64,000 bases of DNA from assembly GCA_004352715.1 (NCBI GenBank), contig SCFE01000092.1:215900-279899 (forward strand), read 5' to 3'. The position numbers and the translations under genes were made by a program. The stretch comes from Hofstenia miamia (lineage: Eukaryota > Xenacoelomorpha > Acoela). Below, one piece after another: positions 46,101 to 58,100 of this stretch. Each line of letters starts with the position of its first letter. Position 1 is the stretch's first letter. The notes under the pieces are model-generated. The model did no database searches. It was not told the DNA's origin and saw only the letters and a program-made list of their open reading frames with translations.

Positions 46101-49100
46101 TAAATTTTGATCTTTTTGAACAAATACGCCTAAGATTATTTTTCCAGATGTACGAGTGCAGTGGATTTTCAAGAAGTTCATATCACGTGTCAAAACAACA
46201 ACGTTTGCTGATTGTAAAAGCTTATATGCAGTTATGTTATCACATGGCAATGATAAAAGTTATGTAAGCAATCTAGGTTTTCATTTATTGTATTTAACCA
46301 AAAAATTGTAGTAATTCTTACATGTCATTTATTTCCACGTCGCAATGAACGTTTAACAATTCCTGATATCATATGAAACAGTTTATGTATGGACCAGGAC
46401 TATATTCAAACATTTAATAACATTTAATCGTTACTTTCAAATGAAAGCTTTCATTGCTTTCCGGACCAATTTCTACGTGCATTTTTCAGCAGTAAATTTA
46501 AAACAGTTAATATAAGTGCGGAAAAATTTTATAAAATATGTATTAGGGTTTTTCAAACAACGATTGATTTTGAAACTTTGTAAATTATCATTGTTTGAAA
46601 ATTTACAAATACATGTACAAGTACATGCTATTTTCATATTACCTCGAAAAATTGCTACTCGATTCTTGCCGTTCCTTCATAGTCTTTTTTCAATTTAACA
46701 TCGGTATTTAATCATTCATGAGTTGTGATGCAAACTGTTGCTCTCGGGTTAAAAAGTTTTTTCATCTTTTTTAGTCACTAGAATCTTGTCATCAAAATTT
46801 TACTTTTGATGCAAACTAATAGTCAGTGCCTCTGTAGTTGGAAAATCACGCTGAACAGTTGCAAAATCGTTTAAATAGTTTCATTCAGCGCTGCGCCTCT
46901 GAAGGAAAGCTTGTTTTAATTGATGATATCGACGAAGAAGACGATGTTCTCCCCTGGTCTTCCATTACTGCCGACGCTGAATCAAACTCTTTAGATAATA
47001 GTTGCCTTTTTGTAGATAATCCACTCAACATTGAAAAGGTAAAGCAATCGCCCACTAAGCCTTATGAATCTGATCACCATTACTGCCTTATGCAAACAAT
47101 TACTGTGCCAAGCAATAAAGACTATGAGGATAGTAACGACGTGGATGTGGTAGATGAGTGCATTGTGTACGATGACAGTCCTTGTATTATTGAGTTATGA
47201 ACATATCATTTGAACTTAGATTTACATTATTTATAATTTTGTACCCTTGTAACTGTCTATTCGAGAATGAAATTGATTTTTTTAAAGTATACAGTTGTTG
47301 GCCCAGCGTGGATAGCTCAACGCAACACTATTAATGTTCAAATATGTACTGTATAAATTTTGAAATCTATGTATTTATTAATCAAGCTATCTTTCAGAAG
47401 GGCCAACAACTGGGAATGAATCTGTCAAACCTCGAATTCCCAAGAAAAAGCGAAAATCAAGAAAGAAAAATGCCTTTATACAGGATGACAGTGCCGTTTC
47501 TAATGTTAACGTAATCGAAGAAGTCAAGGCTCTTGCGCCTCCTGATCTAATTCAAGAAGCTACTGGAGTGGATGGCACCTCAAGAGATTTAAACGGTAAT
47601 TAGTTCGTGTTACCTTTATTTGTAGCTTCAGTATATTTTTAATGATCCTATTATATATTTTGTTTTTTCCAATCTGGTGTATTTCAAAGTTCTATTCTTG
47701 TGTTTTTGATTCATTGGCTGTTAGTCATAGCATTCAACTTTCTGAATAGTTATTCATATTTGACGTCAAAATGGATAGTTATTCGTTTCACTAAATCATA
47801 CTTTTATCCCCACAATAAGTTTTGGATACGATTTTTGGTTAATAGTGTCATTGACTTGTATTTCCATTATTCTTTCGTAAGATTTAAACCGGTTCTTTGT
47901 TTTTCATATTTGAAAATTCTATTAGTAAATTCTGTAAAATATTTTTTTTGATGAATTGTATTTGATATTAATTCATTACGACAATTGATACTTTTCGGAA
48001 GTTACTTGTCACTTATCAAATTTTGTTAGTTAATTTTATTCAAAATTTAGTTTCCCTGATTACAAATAGCGAACGCAGACTGTTTCAAAATGTGAGAATC
48101 AGGGTTAGTGTTCAAATATCAATATCCACGTAATTGTAATGGCAGATGTAATCTCGACCGCAGGCTTTCACCTCAACTTTTGATGGTCTGAGTCTGAAGA
48201 TGTAATGACCTACTAAAACTTAACGAACTGTATTTTCAGTTCTACTCCAACTCAGCCACATGACACCTAATAATAGCTCAGGAATATTTTTTAGCGGCAA
48301 ATGCAAATGACTATTTACATTAGCAAGTAGCTTAATAACTTTAGTAGCTGTATCTTTCCAAAATATAGTCGTACTAAATGTCTCCACAACTTTGATCTTA
48401 ACCTCAATTTCGAATAATGTCTAAGCGATCTTATATTTCTGGAAACTAATACTAAAGATTTATTCGAATTGTGTCTATTCAAAGTAATTTAATTAACTTT
48501 TCTAAGAAAAAGAAATATTTTCACATTTGTGACGAATGAAATTAACATCAAGTTTGTCAGACATTTTTTTGTAAGTTTTAAAAAAAGTCAACTCGACATT
48601 TCAATTACTAGAAATCAACTCGATATTTGCTTGAATTTCATCTATTTTTCGTCCATATTTACCTATAATGTCGAAGAATCCAGCAAACTTTCATAACCCA
48701 TCTGTATTGTTTTATAATAAGTGTTGTGAAATTCGATTTTCTAAAAAGTCGAAAGATAAGTGTGCTTTAGTTTCTGGCATCAGCTCCCAGCCAAGTATGG
48801 AAACTCATGGTTCTTTGTCTTCAATTGCATCTACAGTTTCTTCTAATTTACCTGTAAGCGCTTCCTTATTTTATTAAAAAATGTAGCATTTTACACCAAT
48901 TATGACATTTCAGAGATCTTATGAGATAGAAGCAATTGCACTGAAATTTTGAAAATCTACCATTTTTATGTAATTGAATTAGCATCTGTTTTGTTTTCAC
49001 AGAAGTTTGCGATTTGATTTATTTCAATATTATCAGTAATTTTGAGTGTTCTAAATTAACACCACGGCTGACAGTCTGGATAATTTTTAAATTTATATTG

Positions 49101-52100
49101 ATTTCAATTTTAAAAAATAAGGTACACTTAAATATCAAAATTACTTTGCAATTTTAATAGTATATATGCCTTATCATAGATTAGTAATTCTCCCTAACAA
49201 ACCTTCCTCGAATATACTAATAAATAATTAATTCAATAACGAGCAACAAATGTAATATACAAAAATTCAATTCAATTTCATGCCGGAGGTTAATCATATT
49301 CCTTGAAAATTCTATGGAAATGTGTACAGATGATTTTTCTAGCATAGGCAGTTATTTGCTTTTACTTCTACCATGGCATTGCTCTAACAGTGTATTGGTG
49401 TAGATTTCATTTTAAGGAATGATGTTAGGAATTTATAATTACTGCATTTGTTCGCAACTTCCTACAGAGATTAACCTTTTAAAAGTTGAATTTAAGAAAC
49501 GTTTTTCTAATTTGATATAGTGCAGTTCCAACTTTTTACATTGATTTACACCATAGCAAAATACGAGACCATCCTTAGCAAATGCTATATGATCCGAAGA
49601 TTCATTGTGAACACATTCTTTCTTTTCAATTTTTTGATGAAATTTTATAGTTTTAGTTACAGTTAGCGATTCAGTTGTTGTTTAGTTAGAATGGACTGTA
49701 AAATAGTGCACACTCTGTAACTTTTGCTCTTCTTCAGTTACAACTTTCTCATTTATATGCTACTGCAGATAATTTTATAATGTATTAAAAAGATTTAACT
49801 TCATTGCTGGTTGACCAAGCAATTTTATCCATTTCATTAGATATAACTTGCTCGCAACTTCATTTTGTATATATCCTATATGGCATTAGATTGCAATGCA
49901 TAATCAATCGATGCCTTTCGTTTTTTTTATTCTAGTATTGATCTAGGGCCCTTCGAATCGGGATATTTTTGCGTCGAGTTGTGCCAGTCTCTTACATGTA
50001 CGAGTCGAGTCGTACCCACAGAGGCCTCTCAATATCATAATTGTAGTCACCCTTAAATATTGAGCTGTTTCCAAGTACGAAAAAATCGATTCCAGCAGTT
50101 ACATTTTTAATTGCCAAAAATGTGTAATTGCATATAGATATAGCATTAGGCAATCAATTTTGATGTTGTTAAATTATAGAAAGAAAGACCTATAAAATAT
50201 CATTTGAATAAGGTTTGAAGTTTTTTTTGCCCTTAGAAAAATATATTATTATTTTAAATTTAGCAAACATAGTGCACTATTTAAAATCAAATACTCACAT
50301 TGTCCTATATTGATTTCACACATATCCTAGACACAAATATGTAGTTAATTCAATTCCAAATTGGGAATAGATCATGCTTGCTTAGTAGGTCACATTTATT
50401 TAACGATAAACAGAATACAAAGAAGTTTACACAATTTTTCGTATGTGAAAAGCTATACAAACATTTATTGAAACAGCTGTTTTTCGCTTCAGGCTTGGAA
50501 GCTTAGCATTGAATGCCAAATAACTATGTGTCTGTGTGTGAAATAACTTTTTAAAGATAACTTCTTTTGGTTTTTTGGATGCTACTCTATTATAACATCA
50601 TCAATTAAATAGCTGTTTAGTGTGCATACTCAACCATTATAGATTTATATTTAATTGAAAATATTAGTCTAAGTGCTTTCTTACATAAGACGCTCTCCCT
50701 TGCATCCATATCAAGAGCTTTTTATTAATTTGGCATGCCAAGAGCCCTAGTGCTTGTTAAACCGCCCTTTTGGTAATTCCACTGAGCACAAGCGTATAGA
50801 CCCTGGCGTGTGATTTTTATATCAACGGCTTGACCAAGAGAACTTCCAATGCGCTATATTTCTTAAACATTAATTAACTTCAGTTAGTTTCCACAGTTTA
50901 AACACATAAATAAAATTTCTTAAATATGTTTAATATATACATATGTAAAATCATTGTTTTTTTCAAATTTCAGCTATTTGACCTACGTTTTCTCAGTGAT
51001 GATGAACTGGCATTGACTTTATTAATTTATAATAATTTGTAAAAATGCTTGATCTCGTCTGGCATCAAGAAAATGCTGATGGATCATGGATTGCATTTAT
51101 TTAAAAAATCTGTCAGTTGTGCTTCAATTTTAAGTTGTTGCTGTTTGGTCGTTGCATCGATTGTGAGGCATTCTAGAATTGTAAATTTAACATCATACCG
51201 TAGTTTCGCTTCAAAAACAAGGCGATTTTTTGTTTTTGTGCCCCAGTACAAATCAAAATTCAAATTTAAAAGGTAATTCGAGCATTAGTCATCTCACTAT
51301 TATCATATAAAAAAAACGACTTCTATTATAGTTATACTTATCTTATCTTCTAGTTGAATTTCTCCTCTAGAAATGGCATTTAAGCAAAAAGCACACTTAT
51401 GAAACCTATGACACCTAATATACTGATTTTGATTGATGTATGATATTATATTTGGCAATCAACTACATCTTGAAATATAGCTGTTACACATTTACAAGCA
51501 TCATAAATATATTAAATATTAACTTTTAATTACTTATTCAATCTTGAAGTAAAGCTTTATGAAATTTGTAATGATGATGACATATCATATTTAAGACAAC
51601 ACATAATGTTCGTCGTGGGCACAATAGAAGTCTCTCTGATGGCGTTGCACGCATTAAGCCTATTTCTTCGCCTTCTCAGTCATTGTTGGGCTTAGCCACC
51701 TCTAATCAAACTGCTTTGACAATGGATGAGCTGAAACGCGCAACAGTAGACTTCATGAAAAGACGAGAAGAATTAGAACGTGAAACAACGTAAGACTAAG
51801 ATCCTTTTCATTTAGTTTTCAACACTATTGGAATATTTAACCTATACTTTCCTCAAATAATAGTGATTGTCAAAAACTGCAATTCTCTCTTGCAATTTAG
51901 TGGCCTTATCTTATGTACAAACTAGAAATTCAAAACTCGTTCATATGGCATCTATTACTTTTTTAATGATGAGAGTTGCCGTTATGACAATAAGATTTAC
52001 CTTTGTGTGTCGTGTACACAACATGTTGTGTTATGTAAAATTTTAAATGTGTTGTACACACAACCCAGCATGTTGTGTGGAACATGAAAATACCATTTCA

Positions 52101-55100
52101 TGAAATTTCTGGTCATTAAAATATATTTTTTCTTTTCAAACTTTGCTTACAAACTACAGTATTAAATAACAGAAATAGAATTTCATTAGTTGTTATTAAT
52201 ATGGATGTGATTTTACAATGCCTTCGGAAAAATGGCATTAAAATAATTTTTTGAATTTTACAGTAAAAATGGTTATAAATTCAAAAAAAACTAAATAGTC
52301 CTCTGTTTCTTTGTTTTAGCAATTCTATAACTTTATAAAAAGTTTAATGCATTTTCTGGGCTTGGATTTTTTGGAAACTCGGCTCACTCTTCGTCAATAC
52401 ACAAACCTAGCTCTTGTTGACCTAAATTGCTTAAACATTTGAGCTTTTCACCTTTGTTACTGTTCATTTTGTGCAGAGTTATTATTACTTTATTTATTTG
52501 TAATAATAGTGAAATTCTCCATGTGTTTGATGAGAAGGAAGATGAAATTTACTAATTGTTTTCATTTAGTTTTACTTGATTAAATTTCCTGAACTAGTCT
52601 GATCTGATGTAGTAACTAATTGTTCATACAGTGCGTTCAGAAAGTCTCACCGCAGTGAAAATTCATTTTATGTAAACTAAGCTCATTTAATTAACTTACT
52701 CCGTTGGATGCCTGCATTATTGGCGATGAATAATTCATTATTCTGCCAATCAGGCAACTTACCAACAATGAGAAACGTTATGGGTACTTCCAGCAAGATG
52801 GAGCAACGTCTCACATTGCCCATGCGACTATGCGATTCTTAGTAGATTTGTTTGATGAACTTGTAATTTCAAAGGATATTTTGCCACCTCGTTCGCCTGA
52901 TCTGACCCTACTAGATTTTTATGTTTGGGAAGCAGCTAAAGGTTGTGTTTATAAAGACAGCCCTACAACAATCGATCAACTCAAAGAAGCTACACGTGAT
53001 GTAATTACTTCGAAAACACATGAAACTCTTCCAAAAGGTCTTTCTGAACAAAATTCGAAGAGTCAACATGTATCTTACCAATAATGGCCATCATTTTCAA
53101 CATTTATTGTAGATCAAAATGTGATTTCTATAATTAATAAACTTGTTTCCTATAGCACAGCCGCCACTCTTCAAAACATGCTCAAGTCGGAATGTTTCAA
53201 CTCCTCTTGGTTGATATTACTTATAACATCCTGAATTCGCCCCTGCAATTAATCCAAATGATTAGCATGCCAGTTGTAATAAACACGCGATTTTACTATG
53301 AACCATAGGTAATAGTCAAGTGGCTTTAGGTCCGGAGAATAGGCGGGCCAGTTTTGAGGATATGCACATGCAATAATCCTGTCATCAGGAAAAACTGAAG
53401 AGATCGCATTTCTTGCAACAATGGAGAAGTGCGGAGGTGCGCCATCTTTTTGGAATGTTACTTGCCCAATTAAACGCTTTCTTCGTAGTTGAGGTACAAC
53501 ATGCTCTGCGAACATGGCAGCATAATTTTCCCCTGTTACAGTTGAGGGAAAAAAGAAAGGAGTTAATTTGGTTTTCGCAGAATAACCGAACCACACACAA
53601 AGTTTAGGACTGTGCATATCTATCTCATATGTCTTTTTAGGCTTTTCTGAGGCCCATATAATGCAATTATGTCGGTATACCTGGCCACATAATGAAAAAT
53701 AAGACTCCGACCAGACAATTGACTCAATGTCAATATCACTGTTCAGAATAAAATTGGCGAATTCTAACCGCTTAATCTTGTTGTCATCTGATAACTTTTG
53801 AGAAGTTTGCAATCGTTATAGATAGAAGTTTATAACAATGCGAAGAATACGATAAGGGCTTGTTTTTGCACTCAAGAAATTCTGGCAACTTGAGATGAAC
53901 TAGCAACATCATGAGAGTGGTCAGCCTTCAGATTCTCTAGCGTTTCTTGGACAATTTGTGTTCTCTCCTCTTGCAAGCTATTTAGACCTGTTTTGGGAGC
54001 ATCTTGTACTGAACCAGTTTGCTCAAAACGATGCACGAGACGAGTAATTGAGGATAATGAAAATTTATTGTTGTGTAGACCATGTAACTTGTTGTAGTTG
54101 CGTTGAACTGCTAAGGCACTTATCATATTTGCATAATATAATTGTATAATTTCAATGCGCGTCTGCAAGTGCATTATCTACAATAACAAAAAGTTAGTCA
54201 TTAATTTGCAAACCCCATTTATATATACCTCACGTGATGTAATATGACGTACTGACAAATAGCATACAGTCAGACTTTGCGCCCCATTAAAAATTGCGTG
54301 ACTTTTAGAACTCAGTGTATATATATATATATATATATATAATTACTTTCCATATTTAGCTGTATTTTTAAATAATAGATGTTAAAATTTTATGAAATTG
54401 TACTCATAAGCTTTTCCTTCCTTGGGAAGTTTAAGAAGAAAAGCGGCTGTGGTAAATTAAAGAAATGCAATAGAAACTTTATTCTTTTAATTAAAACGAT
54501 TTGATGTAAGGAGTGGCGAAGCATTTGGTGTGTGGCGGGAAACGGGTCACATTTTTAACTGGCGAGACCGTCTAACAATGACTTGCAACTGGACCCATTT
54601 AAAACCTGATCAAAGAATGAGTACTAGTTAAAAAATTTTTACATACAATTGTCAATAAAAACAATACACAATCAATTAAAAACAAAATCTTAAGAATTTC
54701 AACCATTCAAAAGGTTTACTTCTGAAATTGTTACTTAAGTTTTACAAATGACCTGCGGGTCAGGCTTAGCCGGATCGGATTGACACGTTTCCACCATGAT
54801 TTGGTGGTCTGTGAGAATATTGAAAACTTCACGGCCAATTTTATTCATTTAAATTCAAATAAATGTTTAATGTTAACTCTTCATGTAAATTACATTTAAT
54901 TGTAAGGCCATGAATGTGAGCTACGTATTCACCCTACAGGAATAGGTTAAATGTTTAATGATAATACAAAAAACTACGCTAAACATAAATATTGTGTAAT
55001 TTATGACATTTTACAATGATGAATACCTATGAAGTAAATTAATTTCAGATAGCCTATATTTTCATTTAGCGCTTGCACTCTTCAATATGCTAACTTTTTT

Positions 55101-58100
55101 ATATGTTAATGGCCTAAATCCAAGCAATCAAATTTTGTTTAGTTTTCTATTAAATGTAAAAAAAACTATTTTCATCTACATTTAAGTTGAATCTTCATGT
55201 TAAAATATTTTTTTAGAATTCATGTTTACAATTTTAAAACACGCCATTGCAGTCGTGTGCCCTAAATTGGAGTACAGTCGCGCGTTAACATAGATATTAC
55301 CACTTTTTCAGTACAGAATATAAAGCTACTTTTGAAGTGTAACAGTAAGAAATAATAAATCATGCACATTAAGAATGATTATCAGTATTTCGTCATTTTG
55401 CCTTTCATCTTTTGACAACTTTTAAGCCTCCGTGGTATTGTTTCACATAGATCTTTTATTTGTTGTGTTGATACGTCGTTAAAAACACGTTTCAACACCT
55501 GCGTACAAGTCAGCTTGTGAAGTTATTGTTGTTTCAACCTGTCTCAACCTTCATGTCTCTTCACATGTTTTCAATGATATTCAGGTCAGGTGTTTGCGGA
55601 GGCCAAATTGTTCGATGAATGCCCTTGGAGTGCAACCAATACCTTGTAAGGCGTGGCGTATGGACTGGTGCATTATCTTGCATAAAAGTGTGCTTAACAT
55701 TCGTGAAATTGGAGTCTTTTTCATCTTTCTTCTCCAGCTGTCGATTCTGTTATCTTTCCCAATAACTACCAAACATTCATCTGAGAAAATGAATTGCTTC
55801 CATGTTTCTGCAGTCCAATTTTTCCGTAATCTAGCCCGTTTTTTTCTGGCAACTAAATTTTTTGAACTGATCACAACTGATTTCCTAATTTAAGGCCTCA
55901 CATACCCTAATATTTTAGAGTTCTGTATAAAGTTCTTCGTGAGAGCTTTCTTGGTGCATCAGTGTCGTCGAGTTTGAAAATCTTTTTGAGTGGCTCTTTT
56001 ATTGCTTTTAGGATCCTCGTAAGTCGGTTTTCATCAAACTTCGGAACAGAAATTGGTCTGCCACTTTGCCGTCCAGCCACTTCACTTCCACTTTCCTTCC
56101 ATCGCTTAATAATCGATTGTATGGCTTACTTACTTTTCCCGAGTGTTTGAGCTATTTTTTCATAAGAATTGCTCTTTAAATGAAGTTCAGTTTTCTTAAA
56201 GTCGGATCAATATTAGATGCATGCCTGAGCATTATGAGCGAGCAAACAAAACCTTATACAATAGGTTGCAGAAGGAATAAGGTTGCACGTGTTATATATC
56301 TTTTTGTAGGTAGTTGAATTACAAGAACTGTTATAATAATAGCTTATACATGGGATTGAAAATGTCTATATAACCAATGAGTATATTTATGTAAACAAAG
56401 ATCACAAAATATATGCGCGCAATCGTATTCAAATTTGTGGCACGCGACATTAAAATTGACTATGGAATTATATGAATTGTGAGTTTAGGCAATTGAAAAA
56501 TGATTTATCTGAAGAAAGGCTAAAAATCCAACAGCTGGAAAAGGAAAATTTACGTTTGCATGATATGATGAATAGGGACAAAGCCGAATTCGAGGCTACT
56601 CTAGCTACTGTACAAACGTATGTTGTATTTTAAATTATTTCGTGTTTCGAATAAACGTTTACTGAACTAATACATATTTAAGTAAATTAATTTTAGCTGT
56701 TTCTTAAATTATGTTAAGCATATTTTTCGCAAGATGCTATGACAAATATCGCATACACGATTTTTGCTATAGTTCAAACAAATTGTCCTTTCGTGAAAAA
56801 GTTACTCAGACCCATCAATTTGATTTTCACACCCCACCAATTAATTCCTTGCAGTTTTTTGCCTACCTTTTCGTTCCTCAAGAAGGGATGATTCATATCG
56901 AGACGCTTTACTATCAGGTTCAGACTGTCTTACGGATTTTTATCGACTGCTATATGTTTTTTTCACTAGTCACTCTTATTCCACGAGGGAATGGTTGGGA
57001 ATGACACCTGGACAATTCCCTTAAGCTCTGGCTTGAACCTGGAGGTTGCTATAGAGAAACTTCCTTTTGTACCAAGTGATTAATTTGCTATAACTAAGTT
57101 GTTGCCACACCTGTTCGAATCTTATATACAGTATCCATCGCTAAAGAGCATCCAATCTATTGGAGTGTGCTGACAATAGCCTTTCAGTAATCACTGGTGT
57201 TTTATTTGCTTAAAATAAATTGGATGCGCATTTGCATAAATCTCAATACACAGCATGTTCTTATAACCCGTTATGAAATGGAGGAATATGTGTTGCTCAG
57301 AGTTGGAACCGATGGCAAGGCCGGGTTCTAAGCCGTCCCGGCCAAAAATACAACTTCACGGTTTGGCTTTCTTCATTAAAATATATATTATTGTTTTGTT
57401 TTAGATATTCATTGAATAAGTGGCTCTAAGAATTTAAAAATGTTTAGCCTAAAGGAATTTAGAACTTCAACTTAATTTAAATTGTTGGCAAATAGAGCAA
57501 AAGGTATTTTAAAGACAAGTATTTCATCTCTTCATTAAGTTGCCACACTTCTAGATCCTACATTTGCTAGCTTATCTTTTATAAATGAATCAGCTGAGCA
57601 AGAGAACCTACTTGTAGATTCCAAAACAAGTTGCATTTCACTGCCCAAATTTGAAAGCTCTTCTCCCCCTGTGATGTATCGGAGTACTAATTCATGGAAT
57701 TAACCCTAGTTTCCAAGAAGTCTAAGATTAATGATCCTTTCGAATTAATGCGCAAGATAAATAAAGATGCCATAAATTGGCTTCGACCTAATGGGACTCC
57801 TAATGATGCATATCTAAATATGTGGGATTAAGCAGAAGCGCGTTTAGAATTTTTAAAGCGAAAGGGGGAGGGCTAATACGCATTTTTACAGAAAAAATTG
57901 CAAACAAGTTTTTTGAACAAAAGTAAATATACATAAAATGCAATCGTCTGTTTTTAGCTGCAAATCGATTGATGTCATCTTGAATTTAACTGAACTATTT
58001 TCAATTTTGAGGAAAAGAGAACCGTGATCAATGCATACAGTTAATATGTGATGAAAATATAATCCGCTCGGGTTTTGCAAAAAATTGCAGACTGAGTTTC

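Larger units (their letters stand above)
52629..54317. mobile_element. Compound Tc1/mariner-type insertion with TA flanks
   Basis: Terminal 18-mers cagtgcgttcagaaagtc (left) and cactgagttctaaaagtc (right, inverted) match at 14 of 18 positions, and both are flanked by TA. Between them lie two transposase parts in opposite orientation: a plus-strand C-terminal half (52780-53082) and a minus-strand, nearly complete one (54174-53249). This suggests two related copies joined or nested. It lies in SNX29 intron 8. Confidence 0.6.

Noticed and set aside
50768-50790. ggtaattccactgagca, nearly the same as a word in SNX29 exon 1
   Set aside because: A short match with no extension. Chance, or at most a trace of a duplication that cannot be supported.
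51049-51276. 75-residue frame ending at a donor-like aaaag|gtaatt
   Set aside because: It has no matching acceptor in phase with SNX29 exons 7 or 8 and no family similarity.
56711-57004. 97-residue open frame in intron 9
   Set aside because: No start context, recognised motif or in-phase splice sites for SNX29. Probably chance or an unknown relic.
57276-57350. GC-rich patch with gccgggttct/cccggcc words (also 34250-34300 and 58495-58560)
   Set aside because: Local inverted words only. No tRNA-like box A/B or shared longer sequence that would support a SINE.
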